Assembly: GCA_964036195.1 (NCBI GenBank)
Contig: OZ038455.1
Coordinates: 7,333,855 to 7,397,854 of the forward strand
Reading direction: 5' to 3'
Source of the DNA: Sphaerolaimus hirsutus
Taxonomy: Eukaryota > Nematoda > Chromadorea > Monhysterida > Sphaerolaimidae
Length of the DNA: 64,000 nucleotides
The notes beneath the pieces were generated by a model, which searched no databases, had not been told where the DNA came from, and worked only from the letters and a program-made list of their open reading frames with translations. A program made the position numbers and the translations under genes. Positions 20,150-32,129 of this stretch are shown here, piece after piece (within the stretch, counting starts at the first letter, position 1; every line of letters starts with the position of its first letter).

Positions 20150-22640
20150 CCCCCGGAGCTAAAAAATATAAATTGTGATATAATGCATTTGTGGGTTACT
20201 GATTACAATGATTTGAAATATGCACTCCATTCTGACAGTACATTACGATAACCCTGAAATTGAACCTAAAATGGGGCCAAAATTTTCAAATTGTGAAATG
20301 ATGCATTGCGGGTTTCTAATTGCACTGATTTGATATATAATGCACTCCATTTTGACACTACATTACCATAACCCTGAAAATGAACCACTGGGGCCAAAAA
20401 CTTTCAATTTGTGAAATGATGCATTTTGGGGTTTCTGGTTGCACTGATTTCAAATTTAGGTTTCTGATTGCACTGATTTGATATATGCACTCCATTGACA
20501 CTACATTACCATAACCTGAAAAATGAACCCATGGGGCCAAATACTTTCAATTTGAGAAATGATGCATTTTCAGGTTTCTGATTGCACTCATTTGAAATAT
20601 GCACTTCATTTTGACACTACATTACCATAACCCTGAAAATGAACCACTGGGGCCAAAAAATTTCAATTTGTGAAATGATGCATTTTTGGGTTTCTGATTG
20701 CACTGATTTCAAATTTGGGTTTCTGATTGCACTGATTTGATATATGCACTCCATTTTGACACTACATTACCATAACCCTCAAAATGGACCCATGGGGTTA
20801 AATACTTTCAATTTGAGAAATGATGCATTTTCGGGTTTCTGATTGCACTCATCTGAAATATGCACTTCATTTTGACACTACATTACCATAACCCTAAAAT
20901 GAACCCCCTGGGCCAAAAACTTTCAAATCATAAAATGATGGATTTGTGAGTTTCTGAGTGTAGTGATTTCAAATATGCCCAGGGCTTAAAAAATTAGAAA
21001 TTGTGAAATGATTCAATGTTGGTTTCTAATTGCACTGATTTGAAATATGCACTCCGTTTTGACACTACATAACCCTGAAAACTACATAACCATAACCCTG
21101 AAAATGAACCTCTGGAGCCAAAAACTTTCAATTTGTGAAATCATTCATTTTTGGGTTTCTGATTGCACTGATTTCAAATTTGGGTCTATGATTGCACCAA
21201 TTTGATATATGCACTCCATTTTGACACTACAGTACCATAACCCTAAAAATGAACCCATGGGGCCAAATACTTTCAATGTGAGAAATGATGCATTTTCGGG
21301 TTTCTGATAGCACTCATTTGAAATATGCACTTCATTTTGACACTACATTACCATAACCCTAAAAATGAACCCCCTGGGCCAAAAACTTTCAATTTGTGAA
21401 ATCATTCATTTTTGGGTTTCTGATTGCACTGATTTCAAATTTGGGTCTATGATTGCACCAATTTGATATATGCACTCCATTTTGACACTACAGTACCATA
21501 ACCCTAAAAATGAACCCATGGGGCCAAATACTTTCAATTTGAGAAATGATGCATTTTCAGGTTTCTGATAGCACTCATTTGAAATATGCACTTCATTTTG
21601 ACACTACATCACCATAACCCTAAAAATGAACCCCCTGGGCCAAAAACTTTCAAACCATAAAATGATGGATTTGTGGGTTTCAGAGTGTAGCTATTTCAAA
21701 TATGCCCAGGGCTTAAAAAATTAGAAATTGTGAAATGATTCGATGTGGGTTTCTAATTGCACTGATTTGAAATATGCAATCCATTTTGACACTACATAAC
21801 CCTGAAAACTACATAACCATAACCCTTAAAATGAACCTCTGGAGCCAAAAACTTTCAATTTGTGAAATCATTCATTTTCAGGTTTCTGATTGCACTCATT
21901 TGAAATATGCACTTCATTTTGACACTACATTACCATAACCATAAAAATGAACCCCCTAAGCCAAAAACTTTCAAATCATAAAATGATGCATTTGTGGGTT
22001 TCTGATTGTAGCGATTTCAAATATGCACTCCATTTTGACACTACATTACTAAAACTCTGAAATTGAACCCCTAGACCCAAAAATTTCTAATTGTAAAATG
22101 ATGCATTTTGCAGGTTTCTTATTGCACTGATTTGAAATGACTCAATTTCAACTCTACATTACTGTAAGCCTTAAATTGAACCCATGGGGCTAATAAATTA
22201 GAAATTGTGAAATGATGCATTTGTGGCTTTTTGATTGCCTTGATTTGAAATATGCACTTCATTTTGACACTACATTACCATAACCCTGAAAATGAACCCC
22301 CAGGGCCAAAAATTTTCAAATCATAAAATGATGTGTTTGTGGGTTTCTGATTGTAGCGATTTCAAATATGCACTCCATTTTGACACCACATTACTAAAAC
22401 CCTGATAATGAACCCCTGGGCACAAAAACTTTCAATTTGTGAAATGATGCGTTTGTGGGTTTTATATTGCAGTGATTTGAGATGTGCACTCCATTTCTAC
22501 TCTACATTACCATAACCTTTTAAGTCTAACCCTTGGGGCTAAAAAATTGAAAATTGTGAATTGATGCATTTGTGGATTGATGATAGTGATTTTTTGAAAT
22601 ATTCATACCATTTTCACACTACATTACCATAAACCTGAAA
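20150..22640. repeat. Satellite with alternating 116/145-bp units (261-bp higher-order repeat)
   Basis: Core words are TTTTGACACTACATTACCATAACCCTGAAAATGAACC and GGTTTCTGATTGCACTGATTT spread over each unit. Successive GACACTACATTACC positions (20354, 20497, 20613, 20758, 20874) give spacings of about 143, 116, 145 and 116. The segments starting 21145 and 21406 are nearly identical and 261 bases apart. Divergence rises toward both ends. Non-coding. Confidence 0.85.
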
Positions 22641-23039
22641 ATGAGTTTACGGGAGTTTCCAAATTAGGGGCTGAGTTTATGGGAGTTTCCAAATTAGGGG
22701 CTGATTTTAAGGGAGTTTCCAAATTAGGGGTTGAGTTTATGGGAGTTTCTAAATTAGGGGCTGAGTTTATTGGAGTATCCAAATTAGGGCTGAGTTTACA
22801 GCAGTTTCCAAATTATGGGTTGAGTTTACAGGAGTTTCCAAAATTGGGGGCTGAGTTTATGGGAGTTTTCAAATTAGAGGCTGAGTTTATGGGAGCTTAC
22901 AAATAAGTGGCTGAGTTTATGGGAGTTTGCAAGTTAGGGGCTGAGTTTACGAGAGTTTGCAAGTTAGGGGCTGAGTTTATAGGAGTTTCCAAATTAGGGG
23001 CTGAGTTTACAGGAGTTTCCAAACTAGGGGCTGTGTTTA
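22641..23039. repeat. 30-bp minisatellite, about 13 copies
   Basis: The unit is GGGAGTTTCCAAATTAGGGGCTGAGTTTAT (written here as its 30-bp consensus in two parts: GGGAGTTTCCAAATT and AGGGGCTGAGTTTAT). Because 30 is divisible by three, long open frames (..GVSKLGAEFM..) run through it; these are by-products of the repeat. Confidence 0.85.
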
Positions 23040-23430
23040 CAGGATTTAGAGGGGGTCCCCATGGGGTGCCATTTTTGGGGGGTCTCCAGGGGGTGCCATT
23101 TTGGGGTGGTCCCCAGGGGGTGCCATTTTTGGAGAGTCCCCAGGGGGAGCCAACTTTGGGTGGGTCCCCAGGGGGTGCCATTTTTGTGGGGGTTCCTAGG
23201 GGGTGCCATGTTTGGGGGGTCCCCAGGGGGTGCTATTTTGGGGGGTCCCAAGGGGGTGCCATTTTTGGGGGGTCCCAAGGGGGTGCCATTTTTCGGTGGT
23301 CCTCAGGGGGTGCCATATTTGTGGGGCCCTAGGGGGTCTCATTTTTGGGCGGTTCCCAGGGGGTGCCACTTTTGGGGGGTTCCCCGGGGGGTGCCATTTG
23401 GAGGGGGGTCCCCATTGGGGTGTCAGTTTT
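23040..23430. repeat. 27-bp G-rich minisatellite, about 14 copies
   Basis: Units of GGGGGTGCCATTTTTGGGG plus GGTCCCCA, spaced 27 bases (TGCC at 23257, 23284, 23311). A nine-codon period yields a false frame (..GCHFWGVPR..). G runs alternate with CCCC, so the strand could form hairpins or quadruplexes. Confidence 0.85.
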
Positions 23431-23459
23431 TGCAAGCCTCTGAGTAGTGGGTACCTATA

Positions 23460-23928
23460 GCAGGATTCTCTCCAACCTTCAGTTGGGTTTTGTGGTTCTC
23501 TACAATTAATACCACAAGGATTTACAAACACAAAAAGAACAGCAAAGCACAAATGTAACCAATTGAAGATTACAACAAAGTTTGACACCTTGCAAAAACC
23601 ACACTATCATATCACAAAACCTATACCACACAGAATGCACACTGCACACCATCATACCAAATCGCAAACTGTCCACATTTTACTACCGAGTTTCATGCCC
23701 AACCATTTTACAGTTAACAGTTTTACATTTTACCAACCAAGTTTACAAAAATCCATTCCAAAACATTGCATCTTTGGTATTGGTCTTGTTATTGTTGGTA
23801 CATTACATACTGCATTTCAAAACACATGCCTAGCATGTGGGCAAACTTAACTAAAGTATCATATTTTCTCCAATGGTATTAATTGTAGAGAACCACAAAA
23901 CCCGACCGAAGGTCGGAGAGAATCCTGC
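23460..23928. mobile_element. MITE with 55-bp terminal inverted repeats
   Basis: Bases 23460-23514 (GCAGGATTCTCTCCAACC..) and 23874-23928 are inverted with about three mismatches. TA flanks both sides (CCTATA before, TAGTAA after). The interior of about 360 bases has two overlapping open frames but no recognisable domain. TA target and size suggest a Tc1/mariner-type non-autonomous element. Confidence 0.75.
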
Positions 23929-24570
23929 TAGTAATATAACAATTCAAGGTATAACAATTCTGATGGTGCAGTATTTGCACAGTTTTAATCTGCTTATTGC
24001 GTGCGCACACGGCACGCGCGGCATGCCTTTTAATGACGAGTCATGACGAGTATGACAATTAATATACATGATGAGTCAGCACTCATGCACATCACCGCAA
24101 TGACATTTCGGTTCACTGACAGGCTGAAAAATGACTACCCTAGAAATGACAATACAAATTCTGACGATTTGGGAGTAAACGATTTGAGTGTATTGGGTAA
24201 CTCGAGAGCACTCCAATATTGAGACCTTATTGAATTTCCTGCACCTGTTTGTAAGAGAGCAAATTAGAGCGGAACATAAAGGCTGCCCAAAGGATTTGAA
24301 GTGCCCAGATGCTGCACAAAGTACGAACGCACACTGCGCGCACAGGATTGAAGCGATTTAATGTGTAAATTTTTTGAAACTTTTTTCGAGCTGGAACACT
24401 ACCTGGAACTTGACCCGGAATCAACATTGATAATTCCGGGTAGTCATTTTGAACACTAGTTTACTGAATTAGTGTTCAATTTTTTTTACTTTTTTACAAA
24501 TAAGGTTTTTTTCAAAACCTTATTTTTTCAATTTGCCTGTTGGCAGCATCTGGCAGCATTTGGCAGCAAA
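23929..24570. other. Gene-free stretch
   Basis: Mixed sequence with a CG-rich patch (24000-24040), a small hairpin GAACACTA..TAGTGTTC near 24449-24481 and tandem TGGCAGCATC words (24540-24568). No credible exon. Confidence 0.35.
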
Positions 24571-24718
24571 TTTCAGAATTAGATAGTTCTAGTAATTGTG
24601 AGTTATGTCTCAAAAAATTTATCTAAAATAATCATTATTTAAGTAGTTATTTATTTTACGTAACACCCATAATTTTTGGGACGTAACACACAATTACTAG
24701 AACTTTCTAATTCTGAAA
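24571..24718. repeat. Short inverted-repeat element
   Basis: TTTCAGAATTAGATAGTTCT at the left is inverted at the right (..AACTTTCTAATTCTGAAA). The arms extend about 45 bases, to ..TTATGTCTCAAAAA and ..TTTTTGGGACGTAA. Confidence 0.6.
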
Positions 24719-24945
24719 CTTCAATTCTGTAACCTCTGTCTATTTTGATGTAATAAATTTTACGATGTTATTTTATGTCAGCCATTAATTTTAGCCTTCT
24801 CCTATAACTTTTTTAAAGCACTATTCCATGCCCAACTTCACTTGAAGTTACAAATGTTCGACAAAAGGCAATATATGTCATGAGTCAACATAAAAAAAGA
24901 TATTCTTGATGGAAATCACCAGTTATATTGGTATGCCATGGCTCC

Positions 24946-25090
24946 TGTGGAGAGCCCCGAAAGTATTTCGATGTTTATTGACTGTCCGCACTCCCGATTA
25001 TCTCACGAGCTTACAGTTAAATAAGACATAAAATGGAAGATAAATTATCAACAATCATTGTGCAAAACCAGGAATCCATCAAATCCCACA
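24946..25090 (-). repeat. 3' LTR
   Basis: 145 bp, identical to 32629-32773 except one A/G change (GGAAGAT here, GGAAGGT there). It begins TGTGG and ends CCCACA. An AATAAA polyadenylation signal is present on the minus strand at 24974-24979. Short for an LTR. Confidence 0.95.
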
Positions 25091-25110
25091 TCATTCACTC
25101 TCCACACTTC
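25091..25110 (-). promoter_or_regulatory. Probable polypurine tract
   Basis: Read on the minus strand, the sequence next to the 3' LTR is GTGGAGAGTGAATGA, mostly purine as expected for the plus-strand primer. It is not pure, so the call is tentative. Confidence 0.45.
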
Positions 25111-25202
25111 GAACAAAAAGGTCTCAAAAATCACACGCAAGAGATCACACACAAAAAACTCTACTCTACATCTACTGTTCCCTCTCCACTGCAAAAAGAA
25201 TT

Positions 25203-25583
25203 TCAAGACCGGCTAGCTGGGGAACGGTGGCGATAATTGCGGTCGCGGCGGTAAGGTTGGGGGCGGCGGCTTAAACGGGCTGCTGTATTACGATAAACGG
25301 CGCTGGGGGGCGGGCGCGTTGGGGTAGGTGAACGGCGGGTGGTACAGCGAATGTGTGAATTATTTGCAGGACTAGGAATATTGCGCACTGGTTCAGTAGA
25401 GGAACGTAATAGCAATTCAGATGGGTTATCACAAGGTGCAGTGAAACGATGGCGTCTGATTTCTGCTGGATTGGCTGACAACGTATTCTTGTAAGTGCCA
25501 GAATTTGTGGCAAACTCTGATCGGTGATAAAAATTTGACAGGTTGTCAAAATCCAGCTGACGGCGCTGCAAATTTGTTGTCAT
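25203..25583 (-). other. Arg/Pro-rich open frame near the 3' end of the LTR element
   Basis: A 126-codon frame, Arg-, Ser- and Pro-rich (..RCTTRRSPTPTRPPP.., ..RRPQPYRRDRNYRH..). It lies between the second signal-peptide frame and the 3' LTR. It could be a fragment of an accessory or envelope-like reading unit or chance; no domain recognised. A shorter frame at 25850-25665 (MAEVTRELSDLRLNPPRREP..) lies between the two. Confidence 0.25.
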
Positions 25584-26076
25584 TCAACAATAAATAGTAA
25601 ATTCGAATGTCAATGTTCAGACTAAAAGTCAAATGAATTGTCATCAGACACCATAATCAGATAATTAAAAGTTCCGAATGGCTAAACTGAACTTGAAATA
25701 GCACCCCGCAAATCCTGACGTTAGCAGAAAACCCGATAATCTGACCGTGGAGAAAATTGACGTTTGAGTCTGGGTCGAAGCATCTGCATTAGGCTCGCGC
25801 CTCGGAGGGTTCAGCCTCAAATCGCTTAGCTCACGCGTCACCTCTGCCAATATAGCTGCCTGCTAGTTGAAGCAACGCTGGGATTCCATCAGGTCAGCTT
25901 GCAGTCAGTCGCATTCCAGCTGGAAATTCTGACCGGATGTGATGATTTACCGGAAATTTTAGCGATAGCGGTATACTGGTAACAATTAGCCTACTTTATA
26001 GCCGCTGACTGTGCTGTGACGTTCTTCCGCCCGGTCACGCATGGCTGTCAACTCCAAGTTGACCTCAGCGTAGCAG

Positions 26077-26463
26077 TCACAGATAGTGCTCATGTCCTGA
26101 AAGTAGTAAGAGCACTCTAAAATCACTAAAAATTTGTAACCAATCCAAAAGCGTAAAAAAGTTGTCAAATGAAAACACGTTTGACAGAATAATTGACAAA
26201 ATGACCTTGTTAGTTTGTGAACAGTAGCTGCAACCCGCTCCGGCAAATGGTTCAGTGCTGTCTGAATTAGGTGCCATATCCGGTGTCGATTCAGGTTGTG
26301 GTTCCGGACCAGCGTCGCTCGCAGCATCATTGTCAATGTTGACGGATAGCGTGGATGATGCCTCCGAGACGGGTGTTAGAGGGGGTGTTTTTTCATCTTT
26401 TTCACCATGTTTTCCAGCAGAAACTGCCACAAATATAGAACAAAGGATGTAAAATGCGTACAT
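26077..26463 (-). CDS. Signal-peptide frame downstream of integrase (env position)
   Basis: 128 codons. Residues 1-16 are a hydrophobic leader (MYAFYILCSIFVAVSA) followed by a Lys/Glu stretch, an acidic Pro/Ser-rich segment, CSYC, and a C-terminal hydrophobic run (VILSIILSNVFSF..) that could span a membrane. Position after integrase is where envelope-like genes of some Metaviridae occur. It is too short for a normal envelope and has no recognised fusion or cleavage motif, so it may be a remnant or a different accessory protein. Confidence 0.45.
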   Translation of the reverse strand: MYAFYILCSIFVAVSAGKHGEKDEKTPPLTPVSEASSTLSVNIDNDAASDAGPEPQPESTPDMAPNSDSTEPFAGAGCSYCSQTNKVILSIILSNVFSFDNFFTLLDWLQIFSDFRVLLLLSGHEHYL

Positions 26464-26567
26464 TTTGTTCGAAAGAAAACGTTAGCGTGCGACGTTGATA
26501 CGTGTGAATTAAATAGAAGCCCATCAGGGAAACCAGTAGGTGTGCATTTAATGAACAAAAAACTTTT

Positions 26568-28472
26568 TTACAGAGTGTTCATGCGCCAGCAAAATCTATG
26601 CGCGAATTTTCTGACTTGACCATCAATTTCCACATAGATAGAGGGTCCAATTACGTCAATTACTTTGTACGGCCCAGTGAATTTAGCCAGGCTCCTGTCC
26701 GGTGAAATATTTTTGATCATGACTTTGTCACCAGTCTGAATAATGATCGTATTGAATTTTGAGTCTAAATATTTTTTTGAAAGTGATCGATCACTATGAG
26801 AATGCGCCATCATGCGAACAGCTTGGACATCATGCTGCTTTGCAGCAGCATATAGCAAGTTCCAATGAGGAAGAAATCTGTAAACCAGAAAAAATGGGCA
26901 ACACTGAGAATTACGGTTGAAGGCTAAATTATGTTTCAAAAGAATTATGGGTAGTAAATCTCTCCAATGCAATTTCGGATATTCAGCTTTCGTAATTGAA
27001 TAAATTTCACGAAGGCGACCATTCACTCCTTCAACCATCCCATTTGCGGCAGGATTGTGAGACATAACGGGAGAATGAGAGGTGCCATATTGTTCACATA
27101 ATGTCCGGAATTCGCTATTCACATACTCAGTCCCCTGATCGGTGATTATCAACCTGGGAGCCCCGTAAATTAAAAATATTTTAGTGAGAACGGCTCGAGC
27201 TACTGTACTAGCATTCATGGAAGACACTGGCGTCGAAATCACATAGCGCGTAAACGCATCTACCGCCACTAGAATTTTGGATTTTTTGTCATTGAATTCC
27301 AGTTGCATAGTGTCTATATGCAAAACTTCGAATGGTTGTGAAGGAGTATTCACTGCACCCAAGGGTCCTGGATGTAAACAGTGTTTTTTGTGTTGCATGC
27401 ATAACGCGCATTCTGCACAATAAGTCAAGATATCCTGTTTCATTGAAGGCCATGCGAAATAATGGCACAATAATTGTAATGTCCAAATATGTCCGCCATG
27501 GCTTGCATACACACCCATGTGCGCTTGTTCTAAACAGGCATGCTGCCAAGTTTTGGGAGGCCACATGGCGTATTCAGATGTAGAAGTTTGGCAATATAAA
27601 ATGTCATTTATTAGAATTGCTCCAGGGACACTATCGGGATTGTCTAAAAGTTGTGACTTCACAGCTGACAGTTCCGGGTCTTCTGATTGGATTTTAACCC
27701 AGTCAATGTCAGGCGACACAGATATCAAATTTTGCTGATGTTTTTCTTGTGTGATTGTTGAACCCTTATTGACCAGATTTCCAGCGTATCCTTTCACAAG
27801 CAGTGAATCTTTTTGTAGCTCGTCTGGTCCAAAAGCTGGTTCGTCAATTGGATTTCTAGATAATGAATCGGCGACCATGTTCAAATTACCCGCCCTGTGA
27901 ACAAATTTCACAATTTTATCCATGACGAATAAACTCCAACGTTCCAATTTACTGTGATGTGGGCTCTTAAACGCTTGTTCTATTCCACTGTTGTCTGTGA
28001 TAACAACTAGTTTCTGCCCCTCAACAAAATCAGCCAAACGGCGGATTGCCCACGCGATGCAAAGGGCCTCAAGCTCTGCCGCCGAAAATGTAGAGTGTGG
28101 ATGTGTCAGTCGTTTAGAAATGAAGGAAATGGGGTGTAATTGGCCGTCGTCAGCGTATTGAGATGGTACAGCACCCAAACCCTGCGCACTAGCATCAGTC
28201 TCCAAATAAAATGGGCGCCCATCCTGAATCGGATGGATAAGAACTGGGGGAGTTGATAGACAATGTTTCAGGGTGTCCCAAGATTCCAGCATTTCCTCAG
28301 ACCATTCAAATGGGGTTACACCCTTCTTTGGAATTTTCCCTTTCAAAACAGCATATAGAGGCGCGGATATATGGCTAAAATTTGGCGAAATGAGAGTAGT
28401 AAACACATTTGCCGAGGAAGCGGCGCAAATCTTGCTTATTGTGTACTTTTGGTAAAGATGCCATAGCCTCAA
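26568..28472 (-). pseudogene. pol, RNase H and integrase part
   Basis: An open stretch of 634 codons. The first about 25 codons are out-of-frame sequence, then the RT thumb joins (..SPNFSHISAPLYAVLK..). RNase H follows (FYLETDASAQGLGAV, AAELEALC, VITDNSG..). The integrase zinc finger retains His and the CAECALC pair. The catalytic core keeps Asp (..VLHIDTMQ), Asp (TDQGTEY) and Glu (GMVEGVNGRLRE). A C-terminal domain (..KVIDVIGPSIYVEIDGQ..) ends the frame; no chromodomain seen. The join to RT needs a frameshift near 28390. Confidence 0.88.
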
Positions 28473-29025
28473 TGCGTGATGGTGCTGGCGTTATGCCTTC
28501 AGCCGATACCTGGTGTCCCAGGTACTTTAGTGTGTGAACAAAAATGTTGCATTTTTTCGGTTGCATGCGCAAATTAGCCCAACGCAGGTGAGCAAATAAA
28601 CGGCGCAAATGCGAAAAATGTTCTTCTATAGTGTCGCTGCAACACAAAACGTCATCAATGTATGCTCGGATCCATGTGCACGTTAAATCCTCATTGAGCC
28701 CCATGAGTATTAAGGTCATGAGACGCATGAAAATCGCACCTGCGTTCACTGTACCGAACAGCATTCTTGTATAACGGAACTGCCCTAAGCTACAGACAAA
28801 TGACGTTTTCTCCATGGAGTCCTCGTCTGCAAGCGGCACATTGTAGTACCCGTGCCTGATGTCAATAGCCGTGAAAATTTTGCGCCCTGCAAATTCAGCC
28901 AATATTTCTCCTATCCGGGGAAGCGGGTAACTGTCAATACGGGTAATTAGGTTCACCATTTTAAAATCGACGCAAAAGCGCCAGTCATTTGTCTCCTTCG
29001 GCCAATGGTGATTGGGGACGCCCAT
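28375..29025 (-). pseudogene. pol, reverse transcriptase core
   Basis: Open stretch of 216 codons with RT motifs WRFCVDFKMVN, YPLPRI, FTAIDIRHGYY, FVCSLGQFRYTRMLFG, the catalytic AYIDD (codons at 28651-28665) and FVHTLKYLGHQVS. YIDD is typical of Ty3/gypsy. It is linked upstream by a one-base frame change near 29000 to the frame carrying EHSDGPWASPI, and downstream by another near 28390. Confidence 0.88.
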
Positions 29026-31121
29026 GGGCCGTCCGAATGTTCAATAATGCCTTCTTTTAACATTGAAGAAATTGTTTTGTTGATAAATTCTCTTTTAAAA
29101 GTAGGTTCGTATCGAGGTGCCTGTTTGATCGGTGGGTGTTTAGGGTCGGTCACGATTGCATGTGAAACTAGCGGTGTGCACCCCACGTCGTACTCCTGGC
29201 AGGCAAAAATGTCATGGTATTCCTCTATCAGAGAACAAAATGTGTCTTCCTCTTCTCTGTTCAATTTGATGCGGTTGGCTGTAGGTAAATTTTCCAAAAT
29301 AAATTTTACACATTCTTTTTTTGTCATTTTTGTGCTGTCTGGTTGTTGTTGATTTTCAATATCTGGCTGAGTTGGTAGTGTCACAGCTTTGGCGCAGTTC
29401 ACCGCTGGAATTTCAGTTGGATCCAGCACACCGCCAAATAACTGCATGTATTCTGGTTTGCCAAAAATTTGGCTCCAGTTTTTCCCGGGGGAAAAAATTT
29501 CATTGTCATGTAAAATGGAATATTCAGCTATCTCAGTGTCAACAGGTAAATCGATAGGTGTGTCAGACAAATTGTAAAATGTCAATTGAATCGGTGATTG
29601 GGTGTTTGCAGGGATTGTAGTGTTGTACATTTGTAGTTCCTGATCTGAAATGTCTGGGATGGCATTTTTCCTCAAAAACAAAATTGTGGAATGGTTCCAT
29701 TGTTCACGCGTGAGCTCAATTGTTTTTTTTGGATGTCCAAAACTTGCCTTGGCTGTGCCTTGCGCTGGCACATAAAGGTGTTTTGTTAGTTTGACAGTCT
29801 CAACATACGTTTTTGTGAATTGTTCTTGCAAATGTTCGAATTGATTCTGCGCTTCAGAATTTGTTGACGGAACTATTTTAGTTTGTTTTTCTAAAGCAAG
29901 TGGTACCAACCAAGAAAGCTTAAGGAAAGACATAATGTCTGTCCCGATTAAAATTTCTGCCATTGCGGCTGGGTCCTTATTCACTAGGCAAATTGCCAGC
30001 ACCTTCTGTGAAACACTGTCAATGGGTGATGTATGTTGAATGTAAAGTGGGATTTCGTGCATTGTTCCAGCTGGCGTTTTGCCATTGAGCATGTATACCT
30101 CAATGTTGGTTGCTCGTAGATATTTCTCCAAATCTAACTCTGTTTTTTTAGCAATTTCACGTAGCAAACTGATTGGGATAATGGTTCGTGTGCAGCTGGT
30201 ATCCAAAATAACTTTTGTGGGAATGGTTTCTATGCAAACAGTTGCAAAAATTTGAGGGCCGTTGCATCTCTCCACACGGATAGCTAATTTTTGGTGATCT
30301 CCTACACATGTTTGTGCTTTAACAGATGTTGTGTCATTAACGCCGAAATCATTCATAGAGTCATGACCAGTATTGCAAAGGTTGATCGAATGTAAATCGT
30401 CAGAATCACTCATTTTCGCTGTCATTAGTTTCACTAAAGTCTCTGTGTAAATCAGGGGTGCTTGTGGGGAAAATTGTGTTGAAGAACTGCAACACACGGG
30501 AATCGTTCTCTCCTCGCTCGGGCTCTGAGTGGGTAGGTGGTTGTTCAAAGTGTGCCAGTAAAATCTGTCCCAATCCTGTGACAAACCAGTTTCGTTTTGC
30601 AATGTGGCAGCTAGTCTGTTTTTAAACTCATCACAATATAATTCAAATCGTTCAGTAGAAAAATTTGAATTTTTAGTGTCATCGCATTCTTTTACATCCA
30701 AATTTGGGTACTGAGAATATCCTGCTTTAGCCGAAATTTGAGGAGGCATGGGTGTCCCTGAAACACGCGGCATGGCGGCATTAGTTGTATGCGGTGGGCT
30801 GTAGCGCCGCACCTGGCCAAAACTGTCGGATTTCGGAGAGATAGTAGTCGGATTAATTGCTGGTGGCGTTTGATTTTCGCGCTGGGTGATTCTGCATTCA
30901 CTTACCCTGTGCCCAGCGTGGTTCAAACGCGGGCACCATGGATCGGCCGAGTTAGTTGAAATTAATTTCTGCATAGAAAATCTGGGCTGCCGTAATGTTT
31001 CACCGGTTGTAGCGGATCGCCTGGTAGTCGAGATACCTGAGCTTGGCTTTTTTTTGACCCCCTGGAAATATTCTTCTAACATCTGGATGGTTTTTACTAG
31101 GGGTAGTTTTTTAATACGCAT
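28953..31121 (-). pseudogene. gag C-terminus, protease and start of reverse transcriptase
   Basis: 722 codons. Near residue 62 is a zinc-knuckle-like CPRLNHAGHRVSEC in which the second Cys of CX2CX4HX4C is Leu. Protease active site at about 30194-30202 is ILDTSCTRTII, with Ser where Gly is expected after Asp-Thr. A long linker follows, then the RT entry (PIKQAPRYEPTFKREFINK..IIEHSDGPWASP). It begins two codons after a TGA that ends the gag frame and is in the same frame with it. After PWASP the frame is lost. Confidence 0.85.
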
Positions 31122-31127
31122 GCCGTT

Positions 31128-32013
31128 TCAAAAATTGGCTACGACAAATTTGTCATAGCGGCTATCATCAAATTTTGTCCATAGTTTTAAGGCAACCAAA
31201 TTGCTGATCATGGTTTTATCATGATTCACTGACTCTTTGATCTCCAGCGGAACTTTAGCAAGCAGCCTTAGGTAAAAGTCAATAAAAGTTTCGGTGCGCG
31301 TCATGGCTGCATTGTCCCATTCTACTACACTGTAGGATTTTCTAGTATCTTTAAATACGGGGGACAATTCGAGGAAAACTTTTGTAGGATTGATCAAATC
31401 GGAAGGCTCGCACAGAGTTGTTAACACCCGGTATGCATCACCCTTTAACTTAGTGGTAAATGTTTTGAGCCAAAATTGTTGAAGCTTTGTTGGGTCAGTA
31501 ACTGATAGACTAGCAATTTGGACAGTACGTTTCCACTCATTGAAGGAGGTATTATCAGTTTTTCCAGAGTATGTGGGAAGTTTTTCAAGGATGTGTGGTT
31601 TTGCCATCATCCAGTATTTGCCAGCTTTGTTTTTCGGTGTATTTAGCATGAATTTTTGAATTTTATCATAATCGTTAAGGTGCCAAGGGTCATTGTTTGA
31701 GTCGCAATTCAATGTCACAGCAGAAATGTTTGCAGGGGGGTGGTTTTGCCGTATCAGCAATTAGTGATGCCGTTTTCATATCAGAAAAGTTAACATCAGA
31801 ATCTTGATGTTTCATTTCAGTTTCATAACCTACCATTGGTCTCATGGGTGTGCTCGATGTGCCGGCTCGTGTGCGTTGATGTCGCAGGGCATCGAATTGG
31901 GCTTGCAATGCGTCAAAAGCGCGCACAATAGACTCTGTTGAATCTTCATGTTGAAACCTGAACTCTTGGCGGGGTGTATTGGAATCTACCAAATCGATGT
32001 GGTGATGGTTCAC
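31128..32013 (-). pseudogene. gag, broken by a frameshift
   Basis: Two overlapping frames make up gag: 32013-31690 (MNHHHIDLVDSNTPRQEF.., coiled-coil-like ..IVRAFDALQAQFDALRHQR..) and 31760-31128 (..YDKIQKFMLNTPKNKAGKYW.., ..LPTYSGKTDNTSFNEWKRTV.., ..KLKGDAYRVLTTL..), which matches the capsid region of Ty3-type gag. The change of frame lies near 31735 beside a run of G. The second frame ends in TGA (31130-31128); the same frame reopens at once (ATG at 31121), so the stop lies within gag, before the zinc knuckle. Confidence 0.75.
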
Positions 32014-32129
32014 GGAATTCGAATGATTATTCTGCTCATTTTGTTGGGAATAGGGTATATCTCAGCTAGTTTCATGGACATAATTCGAAATGTCAGCTTC
32101 TGTCAATCGACAACACGGGAGGGGTGGAG

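Noticed and set aside
20150..22640. CRISPR-like array
   Set aside because: The repeats are long, contiguous and diverging, without unique spacers, in eukaryotic DNA; it is a satellite.
22679..23447. Long frames in the 30-bp and 27-bp minisatellites that look like repeat proteins
   Set aside because: Unit lengths divisible by three with no stop give frames on both strands; there is no start context, signal or conservation beyond the DNA repeat.
31128..31130. Programmed stop readthrough or selenocysteine at the gag TGA
   Set aside because: The stop lies before the nucleocapsid motif, there is no recognisable downstream structure, and other frame breaks in the same element point to decay.
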